Source: Paracentrotus lividus
Lineage: Eukaryota; Echinodermata; Echinoidea; Camarodonta; Echinidae
NCBI GenBank assembly: GCA_940671915.1
Contig: CALNVZ010000174.1
Coordinates: 72,802,850-72,866,849 of the forward strand
Direction of reading: 5' to 3'
DNA length: 64,000 nucleotides
Shown: piece after piece, positions 13,336 through 26,007 of the stretch
How positions within the stretch are numbered: the stretch's first letter is position 1
How the letters are laid out: the number at the start of each line of letters is the position of its first letter
Position numbers and translations under genes: made by a program
The notes under the pieces: model-generated
The model's input: the letters and a program-made list of their open reading frames with translations, nothing else
Database searches by the model: none
Told to the model about the DNA's origin: nothing

Positions 13336-14435
13336 ATTTGGGAAGAGGGAGGTAGTACTGCAGCTGCTGATATGCTGCAAGTTATGAATGTGTGGAGGGT
13401 TGGTTCAGAAATCACTCACATGTATCCATTAGAGTATTAATGTTAAAAGCACAATCAGTCAGCATGCGAAGAGTTTGTGAGGAGGATGGGTGAGGAGGCT
13501 CCTTTTCTTTACACATAGATTGTATTGTCTTGGGATTATTGATGTAGGTTTGAAGATGACTTCCATATCTGTCTGGTCGTTTATGATGCCTGATTATTTG
13601 GAAATACATGTAGGCAATTCCACATAATGAACATTACATATGTAAGTGAAAAAAAACTTAAAGTTTCACGACATATACATGTACCTTTCATGTTCAGGCA
13701 AATATTTCTATCGGTGTCACGCAGGACAAATTTTACGATATTCCATTTAGAATAGATTGAGAGAAAATTAAAGGATCAATATTTTTTTAAATCCCTGTGC
13801 GCAGTTTAAAATTGTGGTGACTTTTGCAATGGAAATACCTACTTTGAGCTTTAAATTAAAGTTCAGACCCTACACATGAACCTACAAGTTTTTGAATAAT
13901 TTGGCATTTTATTTTCTGTTCAGAACCCAAAACAAAGTATAACAGACATTAAAATTAGGGTAAGGTAGTAACTGACATGACCAAGTTGTCTGGAGGTGAT
14001 TTCAACCCTTCATATTAATTGGTTGAGCATTTCAATGGCTTTGGAAAATGGAGATTCCTCTTCTTCTCTGTAGCGAAAATTGTTTTCAGGAAATATCAAA
14101 CGAAGCTTGTGTAATTTGCATTTAAGTAAATTTTTTGTATATAGAATGTGCAACTTTAATGATGGCTTGATATCTCAGAGGATGAGAAAGGCCTTTGGAA
14201 TTTGCCCAAATGATCTTTGTTGGGAGGAGAGTATTGCATTACATTGTATTTTGTCTTATTTCTAATTATTTCCAATACTCAAAAATATGCAGTTGGTACA
14301 TGTAGTTGATTATTATAGAATCATATTCCTAATAGAAATCCTTTTTTGCTATTTGTTTATAACGAATAAGAAGAAAAAATGGATGCAATGATAATCTCAC
14401 ATTTCACATTTGATCATTCTTGAGGAACATACATT
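13336..14435. other. Intronic stretch, nothing recognised
   Basis: The segment is AT-rich, without recognisable coding blocks, RNA genes or paired repeat ends. Open frames at 13412-13609 (-) and 14080-14265 (+) are of chance length and composition. Confidence 0.4.
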
Positions 14436-14440
14436 GTATG

Positions 14441-17212
14441 CAGGGCCGTCGCCAGCTTTTTTCAAGGGGAGGTGCGTTTCGGAGGATATGTCCAATTTTG
14501 GGGAGTGAAGAGGCGGGGAGGGGGGGGGGGGCTGGGTAGAAAATTTGTATTTTGATATATGCTGCTCAGAATCTTTGTGGCATAGTTTGTTTGTTTGTTG
14601 TTTTTTTTTAAAGCGTTCTTTTAGAACTGAAAAATAGCGCGAGCGCAAAGCGCGAGCGGAAATTTTTTAGCTAAAAAAGGAGTTAATTCTGCATTATTAA
14701 ATATAATTTTGAGCTAAACAATGGAAATTAATAATTCTGTCCTATAAACCACTTTATCCTAATGATTGAATTAGTTACCGGATTGAAATTTTTGTTAGAT
14801 AAATCTGGTAAGAGCTCTAGAAAAATGAAAAATGTGACTCATTATTTCTGTGAAGATTTTGTGGGCCTCTGGCACCAAGCTCCCCCCTTCCACCCCTGGC
14901 CTCACAATTTTACCAATGCTTCTGATTTCAGACAAGACCCCTTCACAAGATTTGTCTCCAGCATGGGGATATTGGTTCTAACTTCGTCATACATAGGTGA
15001 GGTCGCAAAGCGACCGAGCTGGAAAATTTTGGGGTTTTAAGACATTAAAAGTGCCCCCTTTTAAAAGTGTAGTGTAAATTTTGAAGTTCAAGAAACATTT
15101 AAAGTTTTATAATACATTTAAAGCAAAGCGTGCCTTAATTGCCCCGTGATAAATACTGATTGCAAATAGATTTACTTGTTTAATTGATTTTTAAAATATA
15201 AGCGCTAAAAAGGGCATTTAAAAAAATACGGTTTATAGAGTGATGTAGGCCAATGCTTCTGACAACACTCTTTCACAAGTTGCCTTCAGCAGCAGGGTGT
15301 GATTGGTTTTTTATTGTCCCGCCGAACGAGTTCGAGCAGGGGACTATGAAACGGGCTCCGTACGTGTGTGTGTCCGTCCGTCCGTCCGTCCGTCCGTCCG
15401 TGCGTCCGTATGTGACCAAAATCTTCAATTTGCTACTCCTTCGCCATTTTTCATCCGATTTCGATTCCGTTTGCTTTATATGATAGCACTAGGTTGATGG
15501 CTACCAAACTTCTTCACAGAATTTTGACCTTTGACCTTTGACCCTGATTTTTGACCTATATTGTTAATTGGCTACAAAATGCTACTCCTTCGCCATTTTC
15601 ATCGATTTCGATTCTGTTTGCTTTATATGATAGCACTAGGTGAGGGCTACAAAACTTCCTCACAGAATTTGACTTTTGACCCCTTTGACCTTTGACCTTC
15701 ATTTTTGACCTATATTGTTAATTGGCTACAAAATGCTACTCCTTCGCCATTTTTCATCCGATTTCGATTCTGTTTGCTTTATATGATAGCACTAGGTGAG
15801 GGCTACAAAACTTCCTCACGGAATTTTGACTTTTGACCCTTTGACCTTTGACCTTCATTTTTGACCTATATTGTTAATTGGCTACAAAATGCTACTCCTT
15901 CGCCATTTTTCATCCGATTTCGAATCCGTTTGCTTTGTATGATAGCACTAGGTGAGGGCTACAAAACTTCCTCACGGAATTTGACTTTTGACCCCTTTGA
16001 CCTTTGACCTTCATTTTTGACCTATATTGTTAATTGGCTACAAAATGCTACTCCTTCGCCATTTTTCATCTGATTTCGATTCTGTTTGCTTTATATGATA
16101 GCACTAGGTGAGGGCTACAAAACTTCCTCACGGAATTTTGATTTTGACCCCTTTGACCTTTGACCTTCATTTTGACCTATATTGTTAATTGGCTACAAAA
16201 TGCTACTCCTTCGCCATTTTTCATCCAATTTTGATTCTGTTTGCTTTATATGATAGCACTAGGTGAGGGCTACAAAACTTCCTCACGGAATTTTGATTTT
16301 TGACCCCTTTGACCTTCTTTTTTGACCTATATTGTTAATTGGCTACAAAATGCTACTTCCTCGCCATATTTTACCCGATTTCGATTCTGTTTGCCTTATG
16401 TGATAGCACTGATCGTGATATAATGGGAATTTTACATTATCGGCGGGGACATATATTACGCATCGCGTAATTTACTAATCCACTTGTTATTAATGCGACC
16501 GAGCGGAAATTTTTGAGTTTGGAAAAAGAAATTGTGAAGAAGAAAGGGCACTTTTTTTGTACCAAGAGTGCCCTTTTTGTAGTATAAGAGGGCCCTTTTT
16601 AACGAAGAAAAAAGGGCACTTTTTGATATCGAAAAGGGGCACTTTTAGGATGAATGAAAAAGTTTGAGAGGGGGCACCGAGCGCCCCCTGCAAAAAGCTT
16701 CCTTATGATGTAAACATGTGAGCGCAAAGCCCGAGAGGAAAGCTGGCTGCATAGCGACTTGGAAGAAATATTTCGTTTAATCATTGTTTTGATTATTGTT
16801 TCCGAGCGCGAAGCGCGAGCTGAAAATTTTGCGAAATGAAGGCATTGTATTTCATACATATTGTGCGCCTTACTTCTTTATTAACATATATTCATATTTT
16901 ATTAATATTAATGGTCTATATAAATATCTGTATATCGTTTCTGAACGTGATGATAAGTCTTTTTTTTATGATATAAACATACGAGCGCGAAGCGCAAGTG
17001 GAAAGTTTTCTCCATATATAATTAGCGACCTGAAGTCAGAGTATTTTGTTGGATCAGTGTCTTCTATTTGGCTTGCAAGCGCCAAGCGCGAGCTGGAAAA
17101 TTTGCCTTATTACGACTTTCTTTTTTAATTCCCCCACGAGCTGATAATAACCGCCATTTAGCAATATACGAGCGCAAAGCGCGAGCGAAATTAAATCCTG
17201 GCGACGGGCCTG
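14441..17212. mobile_element. 2.8 kb composite element with CAGGGCCGTCGCCAG ends and 5 bp target duplication
   Basis: The ends CAGGGCCGTCGCCAG (left) and CTGGCGACGGGCCTG (right) are inverted repeats. GTATG flanks both sides (14436-14440, 17213-17217). Inside are a (TCCG)n tract (15377-15403), a seven-copy 155 bp satellite, and at least six dispersed copies of a block like GAGCGCGAAGCGCGAGCTGG followed by AAAATTTT (about 14637, 15002, 16800, 16981, 17077, 17170). No transposase was recognised. A 5 bp duplication fits no superfamily uniquely. The end sequence resembles hAT ends, but hAT makes 8 bp duplications. Confidence 0.6.
15425..16420. repeat. 155 bp satellite, seven copies
   Basis: The block GCTACTCCTTCGCCATTTTT starts at 15432, 15581, 15735, 15891, 16047, 16202 and 16352, a period of 149-156 bp. 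Each unit also carries TTTATATGATAGCACTAGGT and TTTGACCTTTGACCTTC-like runs. Middle units are nearly identical while the first and last are most diverged, as expected from unequal exchange. The array lies inside the 2.8 kb composite element. Confidence 0.9.
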
Positions 17213-17217
17213 GTATG

Positions 17218-19300
17218 TTCTTGCCATCTCAACCCGAGAGTCTGAGCATGTCTTGGCTGAAGTATCTTGAAAATGAATGTTTTAAGGAAAGAAATATTTA
17301 TCAATTACAGAGGTTTATATATTACAGAATTCAATGGTCGGATATTCATAACTGAAAACAGACTTACTGCACTTTCTGAAAGAAAAAATGTTTGCCATTC
17401 CCCTGCTCAACCTAATCATTGGAGTTTAAAAAATGGAATATCCAATTTTATTGGCTATATATATTTTTGATAGCGTTGTTCTAGATATCATAAGCACTTA
17501 CTGCGCATCTTTAGTACTTCAAAGAACCATCTCGGCAGGCTAAAAACAACAAGGTGCCATGCTTTGGCCATTACCTTTTGTTGATGGATTTTAAAGCTAA
17601 AATTCCATTTTAGTGACTGTCTGATTTGCAGTGTATCATCCAGTTGTGGAGACTATCCAACACAATTACAAAATTCTTTCAAGATCACCCAGAAATAGGG
17701 TTTTATGTCAGGTTTAGGGTAGGGGATGAAAATGTCATGGAGTCCATACATTACATGAACCATCTTTTCACTGGACATAGGGCAAAACATTGTTCAGTTT
17801 AATGACCGTGATATAACATATTTCCTTCATGAATCGTGGGACTATTTACGCATAATTTAGGAGCATATTAATTTGTTCTATTGATGTTCACCATAATCTG
17901 TCCTTTTAAAAGCTATAGTTGAATATACAATGTATCTGATCAATAATAAACCAAACTAATTTTCCCCTTCCTTTTTGTAGTCGCCGGTGTATGAGATAAC
18001 CGTCCCCTCAAAAACAAAACTTCCATTGATCATTTCTCTCCCATTATCTCCTATTACTAGGCAAATGTATAAAATTTATTGAAAGCAATAAGGGTATATA
18101 TGATTAATATCTACGTATTGAATAAACAAGTTAAGGTCCTTTTGCCTCTCAGCATTCAAGATACCATTTGAGACCTTGCCATGGTACACCTAAAGTACTT
18201 TCAGCTCTGTCCCATGTTGGGCTGTTGTCTTGAATAATAGAGCAATCAACCAATTCATCTCTGATTAGAGTAGAGGGACCGACACTTACAGGTCGCTTCC
18301 AATCCCAAGTAGTTCCTAAGTAGTGTCATTCTAGCTCCTTCATTAAGCAAATAGTCTGCCAGATATATGGTTTCATGCATGCAATACTTTTAATAGTATA
18401 TTGATGATTGCAATGAGGTTGATAAGTATTTCATTGCATTTTTGTGATTTGGTATCTTTCTTGAACCATTTATTGGCCTTTTAGTGTATTTAATATTGCT
18501 TCTGATGCAATGTAGGAATAAACTTACACCAAAAAATTGCAATGCTCTAGGCAGTTTGTTGAGAAACAAGAAGAAGTTTATTTATTTAAAATGATATGGT
18601 TTAATTCCCGGCTGGCTATGAGCATGATGGGGTAGCTTGAAATGGAAACTTTATCAAGTCATTAGTATGGGGCATTAGTAGATGTGTTTGATTTCGCAAA
18701 ACAAGGGCAAAAGGGACTGAAACAAAGAAAATTTAGTCTTCAAAATTTGAATTTTACATCATAGATATCTTGATATTAAAGTAAGCAATTGGCTTTTAAA
18801 TCTTGAGAAATTCCTGACTTGCATGTACCACTGTTTATGTTTATAATGACAGAATGAGCTGCAATTTATGTAAATCAATAATTCTTATAATTGGAATCTC
18901 ATTCATTGTTACTTGATTCCTTATAAACAGAAATCCATCTCTGGTTACAATATTCTGTTAGTTTTATTGTTTCCTAATATTTTGACCGCCTAGGTTTCAC
19001 TTAAACTCAAGAAAATAATAAATCAAGATAAAGCAATCTTGTCAAAATATATGATTTCCCAAGATGACCTTAGGGCTGCCATTTTCTTGAGAATGTAACT
19101 ACATGTAACCAACTTGTGTATTCACAATACTTGTGACCAAATGTGTGACATGAGGGGCAAAAATTCAAAATGACGTGAGGGAAACAAAACCAACTTTTTT
19201 TAGCACTGATATACCATAATAATTGCATACAAAAGCAAGAAGATAGTTCAAGCATGTGAAGCATTTAAAAATGATACCCAAATACACAATATGCCATACA
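17218..19300. other. Intronic stretch, nothing recognised
   Basis: The segment is AT-rich intron of the SEL1L gene. Open frames of 60-95 codons near its left edge overlap the composite element and have no motifs. No RNA gene, repeat pair or regulatory cluster was identified. Confidence 0.4.
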
Positions 19301-19306
19301 TGTATA

Positions 19307-20055
19307 TAACATTCATCACTTTGGTGTCCACTAAACGCTGTTATATCAATAATGAAGCAGATATTTTCATGTAACATCTTTTTCTTCTGTTGTACTGTCA
19401 TTGTGAACCCTAATTTATCTGCAAGATAGATCATCACTGACCCTTGCTTGGCAGACTGAAGAATACATTCTTTAGGTGGACACCCATCACAAATGTTATA
19501 CCCATGACAAATACTTATGAGGCAACACCCATCTTAAGTAGTTTCTGTTAACACTTATTTCCTTTCAAAAGACAACATAAAATGAAGTACATGTACATGC
19601 AGTACAATTTCAATATATGAATGCCAAGAAAAGTTTATAGGCTAGATATTCTCAGAATGACGTAACATTCGTGATAGACCGTTGAACGGGTGGACACCGC
19701 GAACAAAATGCATTTTATGTACAGTCGCTATAGCAGCATCTTTCGAAGTGACGTTGCCAATTTAACCTTCGTTCACGATGTTGTTAAAATATGCATTTTA
19801 TTTCATAAATATACGATTTTAAAATTAAGTAAAATGAGATACAAAATGAAAGTAACATTCGTGATGACGAGGACACGAAACAAGATTTTAATATTAAAAT
19901 ATTTTTTTCTCAAAATATTCTTTACTTGTCTAAAAAAAAACAAATACAGACGATAGATGGAATTGAACTCTCCCGGGGGAAACCCCCGTGAATCATGCAA
20001 GCAGATCCATTGCTAGTCATATGGCCTGATAACATTCATGACGGGCAATGGACAC
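19307..20055. repeat. Spaced degenerate motif array TAACATTCRTGA ... GTGGACAC
   Basis: A bipartite motif, TAACATTC(G/A)TGA followed by GGACAC, occurs at 19307, 19663, 19853 and 20030 on the + strand and at 19476-19498 on the - strand. A weaker reversed copy follows at about 19499. Start-to-start distances are about 169, 187, 190 and 177 bp. The sequence between motifs is not obviously repeated. It may be a strongly decayed tandem repeat or subterminal motifs of an unknown transposon. Confidence 0.5.
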
Positions 20056-21450
20056 CAACAGTAATGAATGTTTATGAAAGTTCAAGGGATCGGTATTCAT
20101 GTTTGCTCTTTCCACAAATTTCCAAGACTTGTTTAGGCACATAATGCAACCATTTTTATGTACTATAATAGACACTTTGAACAGAATACTTGCTTGTGCT
20201 TTTTAAATATTACCGTCATATTCCTCCCCGTTTTTTATGTCACATTTTCGTGTCCACTGTGTGTGTAAAAAGTTTAATTCATCAGGCCATATCTTTTCTT
20301 CTCTGAATGATCTTTGGTTGATTTTATCTCCACTATATTGTCTGGTAACATTAAATCAAATAATATTGAAACATTCTGTTTCAACGGTCTTATATCCACA
20401 AAATGGAAAGGACAAAATATATCATCAAAATCTCTCCAGTATCGTTATAGAAAGAAGACACTCTTTTGTAAACAAGCTTACAATCCCTTCATACAAAGTA
20501 TGATTTTCTTTTTTCACAATGACTTTGTCCTTACCTAACACATCTTGTCTTTCAGTCATTTTTGTCTGTTTTTGCTGAACTCTGTCTTTCAGTAGAGTGC
20601 AGACAATGATTGAGTTTTCCCCTGTGGTATCCTGCGATAACACGCTGTGAATCTCTTTTATCATACCCATTGGCAGCTGTGTACCCCAGCGTAACATTTA
20701 TCTTGAGGCGTATGTTGCAAATGAAGCATGTTTGGATACATTTATTTGTCTCACCATCGCCCTAACGAAATATCTTCTTATGATGCATAGCAACTTATCA
20801 GATTTGGGTTGAAGAAAGAGAAATAATTTAAAGCTTTGGCATTTTCCTGTTTGGTTTTGTTTTTTTAGTGATTTAATATGTACAGTGTAATCTGTGTAGG
20901 ACTGCACCTTGTATCCACTATATATCTTCTGTATCTCTAAATCATTTTGAAAGGATCTTATTCAATTAATACTTCATTTATTTTCATAGAGTTCTTTCAA
21001 CTAGCTTGATATAAACAAATAAACAAGAACTTGCTACATATACTCACCCATTCTTAGATCTATACATGTCTAATTCATACTAATATTGAGAACTTTGTGT
21101 TACGTTTATCAAAGAGAATGGTTGTACCATGTTGTGGTTCTTGTGTATGGTTTGATAAGTGATTCTCTTATGCAAAGGCATTTTACATAAAAGAGCCATT
21201 ATGGTTTCTTTGAATAATAATGAAGAGAAATTGTGATGGCTTGAAACCAGGATATCATGAATTGATGCCCATTATGAGCAGTAGTAATGGCTCTTTTACT
21301 ACAAAGCTGTGTTAGTAAATATGAAGTTGATGTCGCTCCATTTATATCACAGTGGTATGCTAGAATGTGTTTATTATAATATCCAATACAATATTTCTGT
21401 CTGGGTTGTCAAGCATTAATCAAGAAGGAAGAAAAGAGAAAACTCTACAA
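20056..21450. other. Intronic stretch, nothing recognised
   Basis: No coding block, RNA gene or paired repeat was recognised. The longest open frames (20237-20503 + and 20425-20697 -) overlap one another on opposite strands and look like chance frames. Confidence 0.4.
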
Positions 21451-21919
21451 TACAGTCTGTGTAAAAAAAAAATGGTACAGTCGGGGAAAAAATAATTTAG
21501 GTGTGAAATCGTTTCGTATAATATGTGTATGTGGTACCAAATTAAAGTCAAAAGATTTTCCTTGCTGATGCTCTTTGTTCTGTATAATTTGCTTTCGTAA
21601 AACAAAAGTTATGCTAAATTTTGTGCGACGAGGAACAAATCAAAATTACGCACTCCTATTGTTCTGGAGCGCTAAATTCATGGCCATTATGCGAAACCTA
21701 CACAAAGGCATGGGACGGCGTGGAAAAAATGGATTTTTCTTGATTGCAGTAAAATAGTCATATCTCAAAAAATACAGCACCAAATGTGATGAAAAAAAAT
21801 TGCAGAAGAAAGTCTGATGTTCCTGCTTTATGAAAATACCAAATAATACCAGGATGTGATTGATTTTCATACTATAAAAAAATGTTTTCCAACTACCATT
21901 TTATTCGACACAGACTGTA
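21451..21919. mobile_element. TA-target MITE with TACAGTCTGTGT ends
   Basis: The left end TACAGTCTGTGT and the right end ACACAGACTGTA are perfect 12 bp inverted repeats. A further similarity, AAAATGGTA, follows inside each end. The outermost TA on each side is consistent with a TA target duplication, as in Tc1/mariner elements. The interior is non-coding. Confidence 0.65.
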
Positions 21920-22927
21920 CTAGTAATGGGCATCAATATATTGAGGACTGAAGATAAACTTAAGAGGACTTATATCAGAATATTTGGTGAAATAGAATCT
22001 TTGTTCTCTTGTTTTTTCAAAATACAGTAGCGGATCAAGTGCGTCCCCCCATGCATAATTTGAAAACCGCTGATTTTCTGTACTTAACAAAATAAGAAAA
22101 TTTTCGCAACCCCCCCCCCCCCCATCTTCAAATCCTGTCCTTCCACTTAAATATAATTTATCTGTATAAATAAATTTTATTTCAAAAAGAAAGAAATAAT
22201 AAATTAAAAACAAAATTTAGATCTCAAAAATGACTGTGTAACAAAGAGTTATTTATATAATACAAAAATGTTTAAGATCTGGGAACTTTTTCTATTTTCG
22301 TGAAAGGATTTTCAGCCTTGTTTTGTTTTGTTTTTTTTTAAACGTGTTCACCATGGGAAAAGTTATTTTAAATATGTATGTTCAGTCGTTTTATCAATTG
22401 TATTTTTCAATATGACTCTTATTTTTTACTGGAACAATACTTCTTTCCTTCTCCCATCAACAAAGCCGGAGGGTAGGAGGAGGAGGAGGGAGATGTTGAA
22501 TGGTTGTAATATAATTTAAAACCAGATGAGCAAGGAGCCCTATGAGCTAGCCAGTTCCCCTTTGTCCACTTTAATTCCCATTCTATGATGACTTTGTTGA
22601 GATGGGTTAGTGCACTTTCATAAATTCCATTATCAAGACTCAGAGCAAGCATATACTCAATCATTAATGTTCCTATGTACAGTGCTTTCAGTCCTCATCA
22701 AGATAAGAGTGATTTTCTTCTAGTATCTCTCTTTATTTATGCACTTTGAATCAGACAATTGACTTGACATGGATTTTAAAGTTTCAAAGTTTATTTTCCA
22801 CATTCTTGTGCAACTACGTGTACATGTACATGTAATCTCTGACATTATGTATTCATGAAAATACAAATTAAATTCATGTTTACTCTGGTATTTTCTAATA
22901 CAGACTATGATTTCCTTTTACTTGTTT
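21920..22927. other. Intronic stretch with a C-run and no gene
   Basis: A solitary MITE-type end (CAGTAGCGGATC) occurs near 22026 and a C-run lies at about 22111-22124. No partner end was found. Nothing else was recognised. Confidence 0.4.
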
Positions 22928-23130
22928 AGCCCCTAATGTATTGGCTAAGTGAATAAAGTGTCCTCCTCATCGGGAGGTCGTGGATTCAATCCCTGGCAGC
23001 ATCATACCAAAAGACTGTAAAAATGGGAGTTGCTACCCTGTTTGGTGTAAAGAGTGGGATAGAACAATGTCGATGTGGCACTGCTCAGTGGCTGCCGGGC
23101 ACACAATCAATTGGGCAAAAAGAATTTCTG
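22928..23130 (+). mobile_element. tRNA-derived SINE fragment
   Basis: A polymerase III A-box-like segment (TTGGCTAAGTGAATAAAG, 22941-22958) is followed about 40 bp later by a B-box-like GGATTCAATCC (22982-22992). The intervening CTCCTCATCGGGAGGTCGTG resembles the anticodon and variable-arm region of a tRNA-derived SINE head. The body downstream (to about 23130) is of uncertain extent. It cannot be a functional tRNA because no acceptor stem closes. Confidence 0.6.
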
Positions 23131-23930
23131 TTTCAACTTTATTTTGGTCAATCAAATTTGGGGCGGAGCTAGCATCAATTATTTCCTATTAATGCAGTAG
23201 CTATTTCAATTAGTTAGATTATGAGGGTGATTTAGAAGATCTATCATAAATAATTAACTTCTGCAAAATTTAAATTTTGATCTTGTTGAAATCGGAATTA
23301 GCTTGTTTTAACCAAATGCTACCCAAACCTAAGTTGAAAATGATTTATGACTAAAATATGTTGATTTTCTTTTATTCAGCTTAATGATTGAGAAAGAAAC
23401 CACATCATTTGAGATGATTGAAATGAAATTCTGCATTTTGAATAATTGAATACTCCTTACAGTTCAGATTTTAGTATATCATAAGCCTGTTTAAGATTTT
23501 CAAAGTTCAAATCATAAGCAATACAAGATTTCAGCTTATGTGTAGGTAAAGCTTGACGAAATAGACCATTTTTCCTGCTGTCAATATTCCACAATTAAGC
23601 TTAGGTACGGAGCCCTAATTCTTGTTTAAATTTTAATCCATTGAGTTGTTGAGTATATGATATGGCTTGGATGTCTATTGATCCCAATGATATGCATGTA
23701 AATTGAAATTAAAATTTTGTAGATAAAAAACACATTGAGTGGAGAGAGATAAGAAATAATCGCAAGTTAACTATCTTCTGTCTTTTTCTTCTCTTGTCTT
23801 TAATTATGAGCGTATTTCAACTTCTCAAGTTTAAAGTCTAACTAATCCCCAGGCTTGGAGACACTCTTATGAAATGCATCTTTGAGGGATACCATCTATG
23901 ACATGTGGAGGCAGTCAGTATATTTGGGAT
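23131..23930. other. Intronic stretch, nothing recognised
   Basis: AT-rich intron sequence between the SINE fragment and the duplicated gap edge. No coding or repeat feature was found. Confidence 0.4.
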
Positions 23931-24019
23931 TGTGCGAGAGACGATTGATCCAACCAGATATTCTATGTTACGAGCATAAAGGACTTTTTTCTTATGTTGA
24001 ATTGTATGAGTTATGCCCT
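23931..24019. repeat. 89 bp block duplicated exactly on the other side of the gap
   Basis: The 89 bases from TGTGCGAGAGACG to GTTATGCCCT are identical to 24437-24525. The copies abut the run of Ns on each side, which suggests that overlapping contig ends were not merged. Confidence 0.95.
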
Positions 24020-24436
24020 NNNNNNNNNNNNNNNNNNNNNNNNNNNNNNNNNNNNNNNNNNNNNNNNNNNNNNNNNNNNNNNNNNNNNNNNNNNNNNNNN
24101 NNNNNNNNNNNNNNNNNNNNNNNNNNNNNNNNNNNNNNNNNNNNNNNNNNNNNNNNNNNNNNNNNNNNNNNNNNNNNNNNNNNNNNNNNNNNNNNNNNNN
24201 NNNNNNNNNNNNNNNNNNNNNNNNNNNNNNNNNNNNNNNNNNNNNNNNNNNNNNNNNNNNNNNNNNNNNNNNNNNNNNNNNNNNNNNNNNNNNNNNNNNN
24301 NNNNNNNNNNNNNNNNNNNNNNNNNNNNNNNNNNNNNNNNNNNNNNNNNNNNNNNNNNNNNNNNNNNNNNNNNNNNNNNNNNNNNNNNNNNNNNNNNNNN
24401 NNNNNNNNNNNNNNNNNNNNNNNNNNNNNNNNNNNN
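24020..24436. other. Assembly gap (417 Ns)
   Basis: The bases are unknown. Open frames that run across this interval are meaningless. The gap lies within the last intron of the SEL1L gene. Confidence 0.99.
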
Positions 24437-24525
24437 TGTGCGAGAGACGATTGATCCAACCAGATATTCTATGTTACGAGCATAAAGGACTTTTTTCTTA
24501 TGTTGAATTGTATGAGTTATGCCCT
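24437..24525. repeat. Second copy of the 89 bp gap-edge block
   Basis: It is identical to 23931-24019. See the finding on a probable false duplication. Confidence 0.95.
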
Positions 24526-24812
24526 TCTTATTCTTCGCAGTTTGTATAATGCTTTCTCGTGAAATTGCAATTTCAAAATCGGAAGGGAAAGGGAAGACAT
24601 TCATGAATGTTTTAGTCTTTGAAAATCATCCTCTGAACAAAAATTATTAATTGAATTCAAATCCAAAAAGATATCTTTGATTAAAAATGTATGTATGCAA
24701 GCATGTGTTGAGATTAACTTTTGAAATCTACATGTAGTTAACAAGTGTATTTTTACTATCATGCTAATCAAAGGAGAAAAAGAAAATAAAACGCACACTC
24801 ACATACTCAATA

Positions 24813-24844
<32 letters not shown>

Positions 24845-25721
24845 GTTCCATACAGTGTAATAGTGTTTTTAAAAAGGTTTCTTGGGATAAGCAGGTTGTC
24901 ATTTTCCTATTATATCAGTATAATTTGAATATTATCTGTGCTTATTCATACATATTCCTGCCTTTGCATACATGTTCACATCTAACCAAGATATCATATG
25001 CCCCTTTTTTCTCTCGTATTAACTAAAGATATAAAAAATTACGGGTCACCTTAAAAGTACTTTTTTAATACTGCACAAAATATTTCTGGGGTATTCTTTT
25101 TAATGGACCTTTTTATTTTTACAGATTAGTGTGTCAATGAACAATTTTGGTAACACATTTGAAATATGAATTTTTAATGGGAAATGGTTTATAATGTTAA
25201 CGAATCTTTGAAAACTGCATACTAGAGTTTTGAATATTTGTAAAGTATGATGCAAATTATACAATTGAAAAATAATGCTAAAACATTTTTTACAAGAAAG
25301 GAAACAAATCAAAGCCATGTAAGAATATTCATAGCATTAAATAAAAATCATAAATTGGTATATTACCGTTCCAAACTTTTGATTCTCATGAATAGAGTTT
25401 GAGATCATAACATCTTCCCTCTTGGGACATGCTAGCTATAAATGGTAACATCTTTATTACAAACACTTGTTCCTAAGGAGCATTCACAATCCATTGTGTC
25501 AATACAGTCTACATGACGATACCAGTATGGTATCCTTGAAGAGAATTTAACCCAACATGTTGTTTTCTCTCACATGTTATCCATCAGGATACTAGTATGC
25601 AGATGTAGACTCTATTTTGACATTTAAATAACTTCTATAAAGCCAGCATCTCCTTACTCTGTCAGTCACTGGGCCATGTCAGAAGCAGCTACTGCATAAT
25701 ATGGCCTATTCGATGTAGAGG
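24526..25721. other. Intronic stretch with a long poly-T tract
   Basis: A T-run of over 20 bases lies at about 24819-24844. Otherwise AT-rich sequence with no recognisable gene or repeat. Confidence 0.4.
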
Positions 25722-25785
25722 TTTAATTGTCTAATGGAAAAGTTGCCAGACTATTGACCTTGTTGGTGGTTCAAATACCTGTCGT
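25722..25785 (+). mobile_element. tRNA-like SINE head, degenerate
   Basis: TCTAATGGAAAAGTTGCC (about 25729) resembles an A box and GGTTCAAATAC (25768-25778) resembles a B box at tRNA-like spacing. The text between, CCAGACTATTGACC, looks like an anticodon arm. The body, if any, is interrupted within 15 bp by the MITE at 25793. Confidence is limited because only the promoter-like head is visible. Confidence 0.4.
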
Positions 25786-25792
25786 TGCATAA

Positions 25793-26007
25793 GGGTAGTA
25801 TCTCACCTCGCGGAGACATCTCTGCGACAGAATAGAAAATTTCGTCTCCGCTACGGATAAAAAGTATTAGAGACGGATTTGGGACTACTTCAGACTTTTT
25901 TTCTTCATAAATTGTCGCGGAGACGTCTCTAATACTTTTTATCCGTCGCAGAGACAAAATTTTCTATTCTGTCGCGGAGATGTCTCCGCGAAGTGAGATA
26001 CCACCCC
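25793..26007. mobile_element. Foldback MITE with TAA target duplication
   Basis: Nearly the whole element is two inverted arms of about 85 bp. CGCGGAGACATCTCTGCGAC near the left is mirrored near the right, as is ACGGATAAAAAGTATTAGAG. TAA flanks both sides (25790-25792, 26008-26010). A TWA-type 3 bp duplication suggests PIF/Harbinger. The arms could form a long hairpin if transcribed within the SEL1L pre-mRNA. Confidence 0.8.

Noticed and set aside
14397-14648. 83-codon - strand frame rich in Pro and Ser
   Set aside because: It is generated by a G/C-run and the end of the 2.8 kb composite element.
19940-20025. tRNA-like sequence on the - strand with an A-box-like TAGCAATGG, a CGGGGGTTTCCCCCG hairpin and GAGTTCAATTCC
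   Set aside because: The boxes and a variable-arm-like hairpin are present, but no acceptor or anticodon stem closes. It may be a SINE remnant but cannot be called a tRNA gene.
23882-24604. Long open frames across 24020-24436
   Set aside because: They consist mostly of unknown residues from the run of Ns.
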